Notes: generated by a model not told the origin, from the sequence alone. A stretch of 40,000 nucleotides of DNA from Neocallimastix lanati (nom. inval.) (GCA_016946835.1 JACVTC010000029.1:475001-515000); one strand, 5' to 3'. Positions 1 to 11,365 are shown, numbered from the stretch's first letter. A program made the numbers and translations.

Positions 1-164
1 ATTATACTTTTAAATATTGGTTACAATAATATATTAAAAGTTAGTATAATTAAGTTTGACCATATCGGAAAATTTGTGATATAAAAATTTTAATTATTAA
101 TATTATTTATTCATTTATTTATTATTAAAAATAAAACTTCTGAATTATATATAAAGATTTTTGG
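1..164. other. AT-rich intergenic DNA left of duplication copy A
   Basis: No open frame or repeat was recognised. The sequence is almost pure A+T and does not match the DNA left of duplication copy B, so it lies outside the duplicated unit. Confidence 0.6.
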
Positions 165-466
165 TTTCTGTAATCTATATTTCAATATTATTATTTATTA
201 AAGTTTAATATTTAATACTTAATAATAAATTCAATTCTAAATTTGTAGCATCATTATTTCCTATAATATATAGATTAATTAAAAAAAAAAAAAAAAAAAG
301 AAAAAGAAAAAAAAAATTATAATAAATAAAAAAATAAATAATACATTTTAGAAATACTATTTAAATATATATAATAATACGAAATGATTATAAGAAGGAT
401 TAATGTATTCCGATTATATGCAATAATTAATTTTTAATATCCATTTAAATTAAACATATAATAATA

Positions 467-2914
467 ATGAATAAACAAATCATTGATTCTATTATAAATA
501 AGGATAATGTACAGTTAAGGAAGTTAATATATTCTCAGAATGGAAAAATAAATTTACAAGAATCTTTTTATGAAGCCTCTGTGAATGTAAAAAATTTAAA
601 TGCAATAAAGATCCTCTGTAAAAAGGACAATAGAGAAAAGAAGCTCATTGACTATTTACATAAACGTCACTCCTTAACCCCAAAATTATTGAGGTATCTT
701 TTAAAGTGTGGCTATAAACTAGAGCCGTACCTTTTCAATGACTATACCTACGCTAAAAAATATGACTATTTTAAAGAAATTGTTGACTACTATATATTTA
801 ATGACGAACTTATCCTAAAATTAATTCTTTTCCATAAAAATAAAACGAAATTATCAAAAAAGGAACTGAAAGAGGTCATAAATTATAAATTGCGCGAGTT
901 AAATATTAACGGATTTCGTTATTTAATCACCGCATGTCAGAGTGAAGATGAACTTTTGGTTAGATATTTAGTTACCTTAGGCGCAAAGATTGACAACGAA
1001 ACCAATATCAATACCTCTCCATTAACGATTGCCTGTCAAAAGGGAAATATTTCAATGGTAAAATGTTTAATTGATTATGGTGCCGACGTCAATAAAGTAT
1101 ATGGCGATAGTCAGACGCCGTTAATTAATGCCATGATTGCTCGTCGAATAAGAAACATTAAAGATAAAAATTTAATTGGCTATCTGATTGATGTTGGTGC
1201 AGATATATTAAAGGAAGATAGCTTACTTGAAAACGCTTTGACCTATTCCTGTAAATATGAAGATATAAGTGTGACAAATTATTTATTAAATCGACTCGAC
1301 AAAATCATCGGTACTAAAGTCAAATTTAGAGATAGTGCTTTATTAGCTGCTTGTCAATCGGTTTTTAATAACAATGAAGCACTAATTAAACAGCTGGTTC
1401 GACAGGGAGCCAATGTGAATAAAGTAAATAAGGATGGGGACACTACGCTCATGCTAGTAATTCGCTCCAGCTACGCCCGTTTATATTCGAAAGATAAAAA
1501 TATGAAAGAAAATGTCATAAGGTATCTCATTGATCAAGGCGTAGAGGTCAATAAAGAAAATCGTAAGAAGGAAACAGCTTTAATTATTGCTTGCCAAAAT
1601 AATGATAAAAAGCTCGTGAACTATTTAATTCATCACGGGGCAAATGTAGATCTAAATAATAATAAGATATTAAGTATCGCTCTTGAATTTGAACCCATCA
1701 TTAATTGTTTAATCGATAATCAAGCTAAAATACCCGTGAATCAAGAAATTTTATTCATAGCCTGTAAGAAAAATTATAAAAATTTAGTAAAATATCTCAT
1801 TGATCATGGCATTAACGTTAATGGTACCAATGACGATGGGGACAGCCCTTTAATTGTTAGTTGCAAATATTGTAGAGATTCAATGGATAATATTCAATAT
1901 CTCATTGAACATGGAGCGGATATTAATAAAGAAAATCCCAAAAATGAAACTCCATTGAGTATATATCTCTATAACAGAAAGGATGAAAAGATAAAATATT
2001 TCATTGATCATGGTGCTGATATCAATAAGGGGGCCATAAAAAGCTATATTACTTTATGCGGGAGAGAACGAAAAGTGTATTTAAATCCATTACTCTATGA
2101 ATGCTCATCCCCTTATAACTTTTCTGAGCCCTTGATAAAATCTTTAATTGAATATGGGGCCGATGTTAATTATGAAGATCGTCATGGTTTTACGCCTCTC
2201 AGTTTGCTATGCCTTAATTATAAGAATAGACATGGAATGATAAACTATTTGGTTGATCATGGGGCGGATATAAATTATGAAAATAAGGATGGCCGTACTC
2301 CCTTACTATGGTCACTAAAAAATTATTACGGGGACAAGATCAACGAAAAAATAGACGCTTTTTTAGAGTGTGGTGCCGATATTAATAAAAAAAATAAGTT
2401 TGGCGACACCCTCTTGCATAGAGTCTGCAAATTTAAAAAAATGGAGGAAAGGGAACTGGTCATTGAGCATTTAATTGAAAAAGGGGCCAATATAAATCAG
2501 CTAAATCAATATGGTGGTACCCCTTTAATGGTGGCCTGTAAAGCTAGAGCATTTGAAGCCGTGAAATGTTTGGTGGATCACGGAGCAGATGTCAACATCA
2601 AAAAAAAGAATGGGAAAACAGCCCTATTTGAAGCCTGTAGCTGCCGTCAAAATGATGAATCGATAGTGAAATACTTAATTGACCACGGTTCCGAGATGAA
2701 TACCACCAACCAAAATGGGGATACGCCATTAATTTTTGCTTGTAAAAATGGAAGGAATGAATCGATCATACGGTGTCTCATTGAATCCGGCGCTAAAATT
2801 AATGAAAAGAATCACCGTGGAATCAATGCCCTGATGGCCGCTCGTCGTTGTTCAAATAGAAATGATTCCATAATAGCTTATTTAATTGAAAAGGGATGTA
2901 GTGAAAGCGGATAA
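467..2914 (+). CDS. Ankyrin-repeat protein (copy A), 815 aa
   Basis: An uninterrupted 815-codon frame. Residues 1 to about 148 form a non-ankyrin, lysine-rich helical-looking cap. From about 150 to the C-terminus there is a continuous solenoid of roughly 17-19 ankyrin repeats, with units such as YLIDHGADVNK and the TPLxxAC turn (e.g. around 182-195, 480-500, 700-790). No signal peptide, membrane segment or catalytic motif is visible, so an intracellular protein-binding role is inferred; the partner is unknown. The ATG at 467 is chosen because it follows a strongly AT-rich leader with no earlier in-frame ATG, and because the same start and leader occur in copy B. The first ~90 and last ~170 residues are nearly identical to copy B, while the middle differs at many sites. 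Confidence is high for the family and low for function. Confidence 0.93.
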   Translation: MNKQIIDSIINKDNVQLRKLIYSQNGKINLQESFYEASVNVKNLNAIKILCKKDNREKKLIDYLHKRHSLTPKLLRYLLKCGYKLEPYLFNDYTYAKKYDYFKEIVDYYIFNDELILKLILFHKNKTKLSKKELKEVINYKLRELNINGFRYLITACQSEDELLVRYLVTLGAKIDNETNINTSPLTIACQKGNISMVKCLIDYGADVNKVYGDSQTPLINAMIARRIRNIKDKNLIGYLIDVGADILKEDSLLENALTYSCKYEDISVTNYLLNRLDKIIGTKVKFRDSALLAACQSVFNNNEALIKQLVRQGANVNKVNKDGDTTLMLVIRSSYARLYSKDKNMKENVIRYLIDQGVEVNKENRKKETALIIACQNNDKKLVNYLIHHGANVDLNNNKILSIALEFEPIINCLIDNQAKIPVNQEILFIACKKNYKNLVKYLIDHGINVNGTNDDGDSPLIVSCKYCRDSMDNIQYLIEHGADINKENPKNETPLSIYLYNRKDEKIKYFIDHGADINKGAIKSYITLCGRERKVYLNPLLYECSSPYNFSEPLIKSLIEYGADVNYEDRHGFTPLSLLCLNYKNRHGMINYLVDHGADINYENKDGRTPLLWSLKNYYGDKINEKIDAFLECGADINKKNKFGDTLLHRVCKFKKMEERELVIEHLIEKGANINQLNQYGGTPLMVACKARAFEAVKCLVDHGADVNIKKKNGKTALFEACSCRQNDESIVKYLIDHGSEMNTTNQNGDTPLIFACKNGRNESIIRCLIESGAKINEKNHRGINALMAARRCSNRNDSIIAYLIEKGCSESG

Positions 2915-3232
2915 TGAATTAAAGTACATAATAATTTTCAATAAAAAGAAAAAAACAACATATATATATTGAAATAAAAAAAAAAAAAAAAAAAGGAAAA
3001 AAAAAATTTTTTTTATATTCATATATATTATCATTGAAAATAATGCAAATAAAATATATAAAATTCTTAAATAAAATATTATTAATAAAAAATAAAAAAT
3101 TAACCATTAAATATAAAAAAAAAATGCATTTATTTATTTGTTTGTTTTATTAGTTAGTGCGTTGGTAATATATATATATATATGTTTAAGTTTTGGTTAT
3201 TATATTAAGAATAAATTTTATATATATATTCA

Positions 3233-3266
<34 letters not shown>

Positions 3267-3418
3267 ACTAATTCAATATTTATATTTTACTTCGGTTGCC
3301 TGTTTTTTTTTTTATTTATAATATTCTTTTTAATGAATTATTTATTCATAAACCAACTTTTATTTAATCATTATTATATAATATAATATATATATATCTT
3401 AAGATATTGATTAATAAA

Positions 3419-3453
<35 letters not shown>

Positions 3454-3680
3454 AAAAAAAAATTAATGTTTAATAATAGTTTATTAATATATACTTTAGA
3501 GTAAAATATTATTAAATATTATATATATATATATTTTCATATAAATATTTATATTAATAAAGTAAGATATTATTTTTTTTTTTTTCAAAACAAATACAAA
3601 TAAATTAATGTATAATAACATCTCATTAATATATATTTTATAGAGTAAAATATCATAAAGTTTATTATTATTTTTTTTAG

Positions 3681-3767
3681 TTTATTTCATTTAAATTAAA
3701 TTTTATTACTTTATTTCATTTAAATTAAATTTTATTACTTTATTTCATTTAAATTAAAATTTATTAC
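3681..3767 (+). repeat. 29-bp tandem repeat, three units
   Basis: The unit starting 'tttatttcatttaaattaaa' begins at 3681, 3710 and 3739, giving an exact 29-bp period. Duplication copy B has a single unit at the corresponding place (about 9985), so the array expanded in copy A, or contracted in copy B, after duplication. Confidence 0.85.
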
Positions 3768-5087
3768 TATCATAAAACTAATATATATATATAAAAAAAA
3801 AGTTAAGTTGGATAATAATAAGAATATATAAATTAAATTTTATTAATTTAAACGGATAAATATTAAAATTATCAAACTATTTAAAATTTTTCCAATTTTT
3901 ACGATATTAATAATATTTAAGGTTTAAATTTATCCATGTGTGTTTAATATATATTGATTTTCATAATTTAATATTAATTACTTTTTATTTGTGATATTAA
4001 AATAAATAGAAAGTTATATTAAAAAAAAAAAAATAAAAAATTACTTTACATAAATTCGTAAAATATATTTAAATAGAGAAAAATTCGTAAAATATATTTA
4101 AATAGAGAAATATTGTTTAATTTATATTTATATATATATTTTAATATTATTATAAAAATGTTTTTTTAGAATCTTTTATTAAATATAAAATTATGTATAA
4201 GCCTTCTTTTTAATTTTTTTTTATTTATATCATTATTATTATTTTTTTTTTATTTTTTTAAAATTAATATTTTTAAATAATATTTGTGATAATTAAAAAA
4301 TTTTCATTAATTATTTACATGTAAATTAAAATTAATATTATGATATATTAATAATAATTATATGTAAAAAAAAAAATGACTCCCTTCCTTTAATTATCAA
4401 ATTATTTCATGTAAAAAAAAAAAAAAAAAAATTACAATATATTATAAAAATATATTGTAAAAAAAAATTATTTTATAATTAATAATAATTTATAAATATT
4501 TATATTTTAAAAATATTGATTTTAATAATTAATAAAAAGGAGAAAATAAGGAAAAAAATATCGTAATAAATAAAATAAATAGTATTTTTTCATTTTATAT
4601 TTTGATGTTATTTAGGAAAAAAAAATTTTTTTTTATGACTACTTTTTAATAAACTATTTATCATTATTTATTAAATATCAAATAGATATAATACTTTTAA
4701 TTAAAGCCTACTATGAAAAATAATTGATAAATATATTAAAGTAAAAGTATTTATAGTATAAATTTCAAAAAAAAAAAAATAATAATACAATATAATACAT
4801 GAAAGTTTAAAAAATTTAAACTCATAAATATTACATTAATGGTTTGAAATTAAATCTCTATAAGTAAATAATTATTTTTTTTTTTTTAAAAAAAAGAGAA
4901 AGATTGGAGAAAGATTAAAAAATTTTAATTAAAACTCATATTTAATGAAAAAAATTTTATTTAAATCTAATAGTGTAAATATAAATTTAACAAAAGCAAA
5001 CTTAATAATAATATAAAGATAAGAATCAAAAAACAACAACAAAAAAAAAAAAGATTTAAAAACAAAAATTGGGGTTATTTTAAATAC

Positions 5088-5543
5088 ATTACGATTAAGC
5101 ACTATGCTGCCAATAATCAAGAAACTAACCGTTACCTTAACAGCAGTAATGTTTCTGAAAGAACTTTAAGAGAAATTTACTTAAAGGGCTTTGAAATTGC
5201 GGTTAGAGAATCTCAACCAAAGGCAGTCATGACCTCCTACAACTTAATTAATGGAGTTCACACTAATGAAAGTAAGGAACTCACTAATGATATTTTAAGA
5301 AATGAATTTGGATTCGAAGGTATTGTTATGACTGACTGGGTTGTTGGATTAGGAGGAAGTACTAAATATTCCGGACCAACTCCATACAATGTCATTAAGG
5401 CCACTGGAGATATTTACATGCCAGGATCTAAAGCTGATTATGAAGCTGTTCTTAAAGCCTTAGAGGACGGAACCTTAAGTCTTGAAGAATTAGAAATGAG
5501 TGCCTCCAGAATTTACAACTTATCCAAAGAAATTTTTAATTAA
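5088..5543 (+). pseudogene. 5'-truncated GH3 beta-glucosidase fragment
   Basis: From 5088 the sequence is nearly identical to the last ~450 bp of the intact GH3 genes. It begins in the Lys-His motif (IKHYAANNQE) of the catalytic barrel and runs to the normal stop. It keeps the nucleophile motif VMTDW and the C-terminal NLSKEIFN. The signal peptide, the whole GH3_C domain, the Fn3-like domain and half of the barrel are missing. A 104-codon frame opens at the internal Met at 5229, but this piece could not fold as a complete enzyme. Diagnostic bases (such as 'aacagcagtaatg' and 'gcggttagag') match the GH3 copy at 18264-20894 best. One substitution is Ala to Thr in the motif SERALRE. The fragment is fused directly to ankyrin-gene 3' flank at its left edge. 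Confidence 0.93.
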
Positions 5544-5800
5544 AAATTTCTCTAATAAATTTAAAAAAAATATTCTTAAAATAAAAAATAAATTAATATT
5601 ATAAAAATTAAAATAATATTAATTTTAAAATAATAAAATTTATTTTTTTTTTTTTAAAAAAATTAATAAATATTATTAAAATATATAGACTTAAGAATAT
5701 TTTAACTTGTATAAATTAAAATAGTAAAAATAGTAAAAATAAAAATATAAAAGAATTATATTAAAAATGTATTAAAAACTTTTATAAATATAAATAATTG

Positions 5801-5837
<37 letters not shown>

Positions 5838-5905
5838 ACTATAAAAATTTTAAAAATATAAATATTACTTTATTTTTATATATAAAAGGAAAAAAATAAA
5901 ATATA
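5544..5905 (+). repeat. GH3-type 3' flank attached to the truncated fragment
   Basis: The sequence matches the DNA following the stop codons of the intact GH3 genes, including the 'aatattcttaa...ttaagaatatt' inverted pair, a long poly(A) run and 'cctactat'. It is closest to the flank of the copy ending at 20894. The duplicated GH3 piece is therefore about 0.8 kb (5088 to ~5905) and includes its 3' untranslated region. Confidence 0.8.
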
Positions 5906-6386
5906 TTATTTTAATGTATGAAATTAATGTATACAATTGTATTTTTGTGATATATGATTATGATTTTATTAATAATTTAAGTTAATTAAGAAATAATAAA
6001 TATATTAAAAATATATTAATAATTTAAAACTTTGTTCTTTAATAATTGTAATAAAATAACAAGTCTTTTGTTTATTTTGAAGAAGAGAAGTAAACAAAAG
6101 AAAAGAAACAGGAAATTTAATAAGGAAATATTAATATTAATAAATAAAATATATAAAATTAACTAGTATAATTAATAATACATGTTTATTAATTATTAGT
6201 GTTATTTATAAAATTATTTTATTTTTATTTGTAGTTTACTTTAAATATATTAAAAAACTATTATTTATATTTAAAAGGTAAATATAAATAATAAAGGTCA
6301 CTTTACAAATACTTTAATAAATAATAAAGTGGTTCTCGTTTGTATAAATTTTTCTTTTAACTAGTGTGTTAAGAGTGGAGTTTATC
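5906..6386. other. AT-rich spacer with two hairpins
   Basis: No gene was seen. Two clear inverted repeats are present. At about 6063-6101, TCTTTTGTTTA pairs with TAAACAAAAGA across a purine-rich loop. At 6259-6293 there are perfect 14-bp arms with a 7-nt loop (6273-6279). Neither is placed like a terminator of a known gene. Confidence 0.55.
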
Positions 6387-6524
6387 AGTTTCTATAATCT
6401 ATATTTCAATATTATTATTTATTAAAGTTTAATAGTTTAATATTCTATACTTAATATTTACACTTAATAATAAATTCAATTCTAAATTTATAGCATCATT
6501 ATTTCCTATAATATATAGATTAAT

Positions 6525-6555
<31 letters not shown>

Positions 6556-9500
6556 AAATTATAAAAAATAAATAAATAAATAAATAAGACATTTATAGAA
6601 ATATTATTTAAATATATATAATAATACGAAATGATTATAAGAAGGATTAATGTATTCCAATTATATACAATAATTAATTTTTAATATCCATTTAAATTAA
6701 ACATATAATAATAATGAATAAACAAATCATTGATTCTATCATAAATAAGGATAATGTACAGTTAAGGAAGTTAATATATTCTCAGAATGGAAAAATAAAT
6801 TTACAAGAATCTTTTTATGAAGCCTCTGTAAATGTAAAAAATTTAAATGCAATAAAGATCCTCTGTAAAAAGGACAATAGAGAAAAGAAGCTCATTGATT
6901 ATTTACATAAACGTCACTCCTTAACCCCAAAATTATTGAGGTATCTTTTAAAGTGTGGCTATAAACTAGAGCCGTACCTTTTCAATGACTATATCTACTC
7001 TAAAAAATATGACTATTTTAAAGAAATTATTGACTACTACATATTTAATGACGAACTTATCCTAAAATTAATTCTCTTCCATAAAAATAAAACAAAATTA
7101 TCAAAAAAGGAACTGAAAGAGGTCATAAATTATAAATTGCGAGAGTTGAAAAATATGGATGGATTTATGGATGGATTTGGTTATTTAATCAAAGCATGCC
7201 AGAGTGAAGATGAACTTTCGGTGCGGTATTTAGTGACCTTAGGCGCACAAATTGACAGCGAAACCGATATCTATACCTCTCCATTAACGATTGCCTGTCA
7301 AAAGGGAAATATGTCATTGGTAAAATGTTTAATTGATTATGGCGCCGACGTCAATAAGGTGTATGGCTATTGTCAGACGCCGTTAGTTAATGCCATAATT
7401 GCCCGTGGAATAAGAAACATTAAAGATAAAAATTTAATTGGCTACTTGATTGATGTTGGTGCGGATATACTAAAGGAAAATAGCCAACATGAAAACGCTT
7501 TGACCTATTCATGCAAATATGAAGATATAAGTGTGACCAATTATTTATTGAATCGACTCGACAAAATCATTGGCGCGAAAGTCAAATTCAGAGATAGTGC
7601 CTTATTAGCGGCTTGCCAGTCGTTTTTTAATAACAATGAAGCCTTAATTAAACAGCTGGTTCGACAGGGAGCCAACGTGAATAAAGTAAATAAGGATGGG
7701 GACACCACCCTGATGTTAGTAATTCGCTCCAGTTACTCTCGTTTATACTCGATAGATAAAAATATGAAAGAAAATGTCATACGGTATCTCATTGATCAAG
7801 GTGTAGACGTCAACCGAGAAAATCGGAATAAGGAAACCGCTTTAATTATTGCCTGCCAAAATAACGATGAAAAGCTCGTAAATTACTTAATTCATCACGG
7901 GGCCATTGTCGATCTAAATAATAATAAGATATTAAGTATCGCTCTTGAATTTGAACCCATCATTAATTGTTTAATCGATAATCAAGCCAACATACCGGTG
8001 AATCAAGAAATTTTATTTATGGCCTGTGAGAAAAATTATAAAAATTTAGTAAAATATCTGATTGATCATGGCATTGACGTTAACGGTACCAATGACGATG
8101 GGGACAGCCCTTTGATCGTTAGCTGTAAATGCAGTAGAGATTCCATGGATAATATAAAGTATCTCGTTGAACATGGAGCGGAGGTTAATAAAGAAAATCC
8201 AAAAAATGAAACTCCATTGAGCCTATATCTCTATAACCGAGAGGATGACAAGATAAAATATTTCATTGATCATGGTGCTGATATCAATAAGGGGGCCATA
8301 AAAAGCTATATCACTTTATGCGAGAGAGAACGTAAAGTTTATTTAAATCCATTACTCTATGAATGTTCCTCTCCCTCTGACTTTTCTGAACCCTTGATAA
8401 AATCTTTAATTGAATATGGCGCCGATGTTAACTATGAAGATCGTCATGGTTTTACGCCTCTCAGTTTGCTATGTATTAATTATAAGAATAGACGGGGAAT
8501 GATGAAATATTTAGTGGGTCATGGGGCCGATATAAACTACGAAAATAAGGATGGCTGTACTCCCTTACTATGGTCACTAAAAAATTATGGGCACAATATC
8601 AACGAAAAAATAGACGTTCTCTTAGAGTGTGGTGCCGATATTAATAAAAAAAATAAGTTTGGCGACACCCTCTTGCATAGAGTCTGCAAATTTAAAAAAA
8701 TGAAGGAAAGGGAACTGGTCATTGAGCATTTAATTGAAAAAGGGGCCAATATAAATCAGCTAAATCAATATGGTGGTACCCCTTTAATGGTGGCCTGTAA
8801 AGCTAGAGCATTTGAAGCCGTGAAATGTTTGGTGGATCACGGAGCAGATGTCAACATCAAAAAAAAGAATGGGAAAACAGCCCTATTTGAAGCCTGTAGC
8901 TGCCGTCAAAATGATGAATCGATAGTGAAATACTTAATTGACCACGGTTCCGAGATGAATACCACCAACCAAAATGGGGATACGCCATTAATTTTTGCTT
9001 GTAAAAATGGAAGGAATGAATCGATCATACGGTGTCTCATTGAATCCGGCGCTAAAATTAATGAAAAGAATCACCATGGAATCAATGCCCTGATGGCCGC
9101 TCGTCGTTGTTCAAATAGAAATGATTCCATAATAGCTTATTTAATTGAAAAGGGATGTAGTGAAAGCGGATAATGAATTAAAGTACATAATAATTTTCAA
9201 TAAAAAGAAAAAACAACATATATATATTGAAATAAAAAAAAAAAAAAAAAAAGGAAAAAAAAAATTTTTTTTTATATTCATATATATTATCATTGAAAAT
9301 AATGCAAATAAAATATATAAAATTCTTAAATAAAATATAACTAATAAAAAATGAAAAATTAACTATTAAATATAAAAAAAATTTTTCATTTATTTATTTA
9401 TTTGTTATTTGTTTGTTTTATTAGTTAGTGTGTTGGTAATATATATATATATATATGTTTAAAGTTTTGGTTATTATATTAATAATAAATTTCGTATGCA

Positions 9501-10270
9501 TTCAATTTTTTTTTTTTTTTAAAAGAAAAACTAATTCATTATTTATATTTTAACTTTAGTTGTCTTTTTTTTTTTTTTTTTTTTTTTTAATAATATTCTT
9601 TTTAATGGATTATTTATTCATAAACTTTTTTTTTTTTTATAATATTCATTTTAATGGATTATTTATTCATAAACCAACTTTTATTTAATCATTATTATAT
9701 AATATATATATATCTTAAGATATTGATTAATAAATATATATATATATTAATTTTTTTTTAAAAAAAAAATAATGTTTAATAATAGTTTATTAATACTTTA
9801 GAGTAAAATATTATTAAATATTATATATATATATATTTTCATATAAATATTTATATTAATAAAGTAAGATATTATTTTTTTTTTTTTTTTTCAAAACAAA
9901 TACAAATAAATTAATGTGTAATAACATCTCATTAATATATACTTTAGAGTAAAATATCATTAAGTTTATTATTATTAATTTTTATAGTTTATTTCATTTA
10001 AATTAAATTTTATTACTATTATAAAACATATATATATATATATAAAAAAAGTTAAGTTGGATAATAATAAGGATATATAAATTAAATCTTATTAATTTAA
10101 ACGGATAAATATTAAAATTATCAAACTATTTAAAATTTTTCCAATTTTTACGATATTAATAATATTTAAGGTTTAAATTTATCCATGTGTGTTTAATATA
10201 TATTGATTTTCATAATTTAATATTAATTACTTTTTATTCGTGATATCAAAATAAATAGAAAGTTATATTA

Positions 10271-10304
<34 letters not shown>

Positions 10305-11301
10305 AAAAATTACTTTACATAAATTCGTAAATTGTAATTAAATATAGAAGTATTGTTTAATTTATATTTATATATATATATATATTTTAATATTATTATA
10401 AAAATGATTTTTTAGAATCTTTTATTAAATATAAAATTATGTATAAGCCTTCTTTTAATTTTTTTTATTTATATTATTATTATCATTTTTTTTATTTTTT
10501 TAAAATTAATATTATTAAATAATATTTGTGATAATTAATTTTTTTTTTCATAATTATTTACATGTAAATTAAAATTAATATTATGATATATTAATAATAG
10601 TTATATGTAAAAAAAAAAATGACTCCCTTTAATTATCAAATTATTTCATGTAAAAAAAAAAAAAATTACAATATATTATAAAAATATATTGTAAAAAAAA
10701 TTTATTTTATAATTAATAATAATTTATAAATATTTATATTTTAAAAATATTGATTTCAATAATTAATAAAAAGGAGAAAATTAGGAAAAAAAATATCGTA
10801 ATAAATAAAATAAATAAAATAAATAGTATTTTTATATTTTCTATTTTGGTGTTATTTAGGAAAAAAAAAATTTTTTTTATGACTACTTTTTAATAAACTA
10901 TTTATCATTATTTATTAAATATCGAATAGATATAATACTTTTAATTAAAGGTTACTATGAAAAATAATTAATAAATATATTAAAGAAAAAGCATTTATAT
11001 TATAAATTTCAAAAAAAAAATAATAATACAATAAAATACATGAAAGTTTCAAAATTTTAAACTCATAAATATTACATTAATGGTTTAAAATTAAATCTCT
11101 ATAAGTAAATAATTATTTTTTTAAAAAAAAAAAAAAAAGAGAGAAAGATTAAAAAATTTTAATTAAAATTCAAATTTAATGAAAAAAATTTTATTTAAAT
11201 CTAATAGTGTAAATATAAATTTAACCAAAGCAAACTTAATAATAATATAAAGATAAGAACCAAAAATTAGATTCAAAGAGACTAATTTTTTTTTTAAAAC
11301 A

Positions 11302-11332
<31 letters not shown>

Positions 11333-11365
11333 TAAAAACAAAAATTGGGGTTATTTTAAAAACAT
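6387..11365 (+). repeat. Segmental duplication copy B (ankyrin gene plus 3' flank)
   Basis: This is the direct-orientation partner of 165-5087; start codons are offset by 6247 bp. The downstream flank (9174-11365) retains the copy A landmarks. These include the 'ttacaatatat...atatattgtaa' inverted repeat near 10665, the 'tgactccctt' site near 10620, and the 'ttggggttatttta' end. It lacks the expanded 29-bp array and the second 'aaattcgtaaaatatattt' unit of copy A. No gene was seen in the flank. Confidence 0.9.
6714..9173 (+). CDS. Ankyrin-repeat protein (copy B), 819 aa
   Basis: An intact 819-codon paralogue of the 467-2914 gene, with the same layout: an N-terminal non-ankyrin cap (about 1-150) followed by continuous ankyrin repeats to the C-terminus. 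It has a net four extra residues, mainly from a duplicated MDGF motif near residues 146-153. No secretion signal, membrane segment or catalytic motif is visible, so an intracellular scaffold or binding role is inferred. The 5' leader and start codon are conserved with copy A. The last ~530 bp differ from copy A at only about two positions, whereas the stretch aligned to 961-1140 of copy A differs at roughly 20 of 180 positions by eye. This patchwork suggests gene conversion rather than uniform divergence. Confidence 0.93.
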   Translation: MNKQIIDSIINKDNVQLRKLIYSQNGKINLQESFYEASVNVKNLNAIKILCKKDNREKKLIDYLHKRHSLTPKLLRYLLKCGYKLEPYLFNDYIYSKKYDYFKEIIDYYIFNDELILKLILFHKNKTKLSKKELKEVINYKLRELKNMDGFMDGFGYLIKACQSEDELSVRYLVTLGAQIDSETDIYTSPLTIACQKGNMSLVKCLIDYGADVNKVYGYCQTPLVNAIIARGIRNIKDKNLIGYLIDVGADILKENSQHENALTYSCKYEDISVTNYLLNRLDKIIGAKVKFRDSALLAACQSFFNNNEALIKQLVRQGANVNKVNKDGDTTLMLVIRSSYSRLYSIDKNMKENVIRYLIDQGVDVNRENRNKETALIIACQNNDEKLVNYLIHHGAIVDLNNNKILSIALEFEPIINCLIDNQANIPVNQEILFMACEKNYKNLVKYLIDHGIDVNGTNDDGDSPLIVSCKCSRDSMDNIKYLVEHGAEVNKENPKNETPLSLYLYNREDDKIKYFIDHGADINKGAIKSYITLCERERKVYLNPLLYECSSPSDFSEPLIKSLIEYGADVNYEDRHGFTPLSLLCINYKNRRGMMKYLVGHGADINYENKDGCTPLLWSLKNYGHNINEKIDVLLECGADINKKNKFGDTLLHRVCKFKKMKERELVIEHLIEKGANINQLNQYGGTPLMVACKARAFEAVKCLVDHGADVNIKKKNGKTALFEACSCRQNDESIVKYLIDHGSEMNTTNQNGDTPLIFACKNGRNESIIRCLIESGAKINEKNHHGINALMAARRCSNRNDSIIAYLIEKGCSESG

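Larger units (their letters stand above)
165..5087 (+). repeat. Segmental duplication copy A (ankyrin gene plus 3' flank)
   Basis: The segment from about 165 to 5087 aligns by eye with 6387-11365. It covers ~300 bp upstream of an ankyrin gene, the gene itself, and ~2.2 kb of AT-rich downstream DNA with the same landmarks in the same order. Left-end homology starts at the shared 'taatctatatttcaatatta'. Right-end homology stops after 'aaaattggggttatttta'. In copy A the next bases run into a GH3 gene fragment; in copy B they run into unrelated DNA. Most flank differences are run-length changes in poly(A), poly(T) or (AT)n tracts. The downstream flank (2915-5087) contains no credible gene; its short ORFs read through homopolymers. 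Confidence 0.9.

Noticed and set aside
2919-3386. Short frames on both strands after the first ankyrin gene
   Set aside because: They read through poly(A), poly(T) and (AT)n runs, giving Phe/Ile/Lys-only proteins. The frames are not conserved in duplication copy B.
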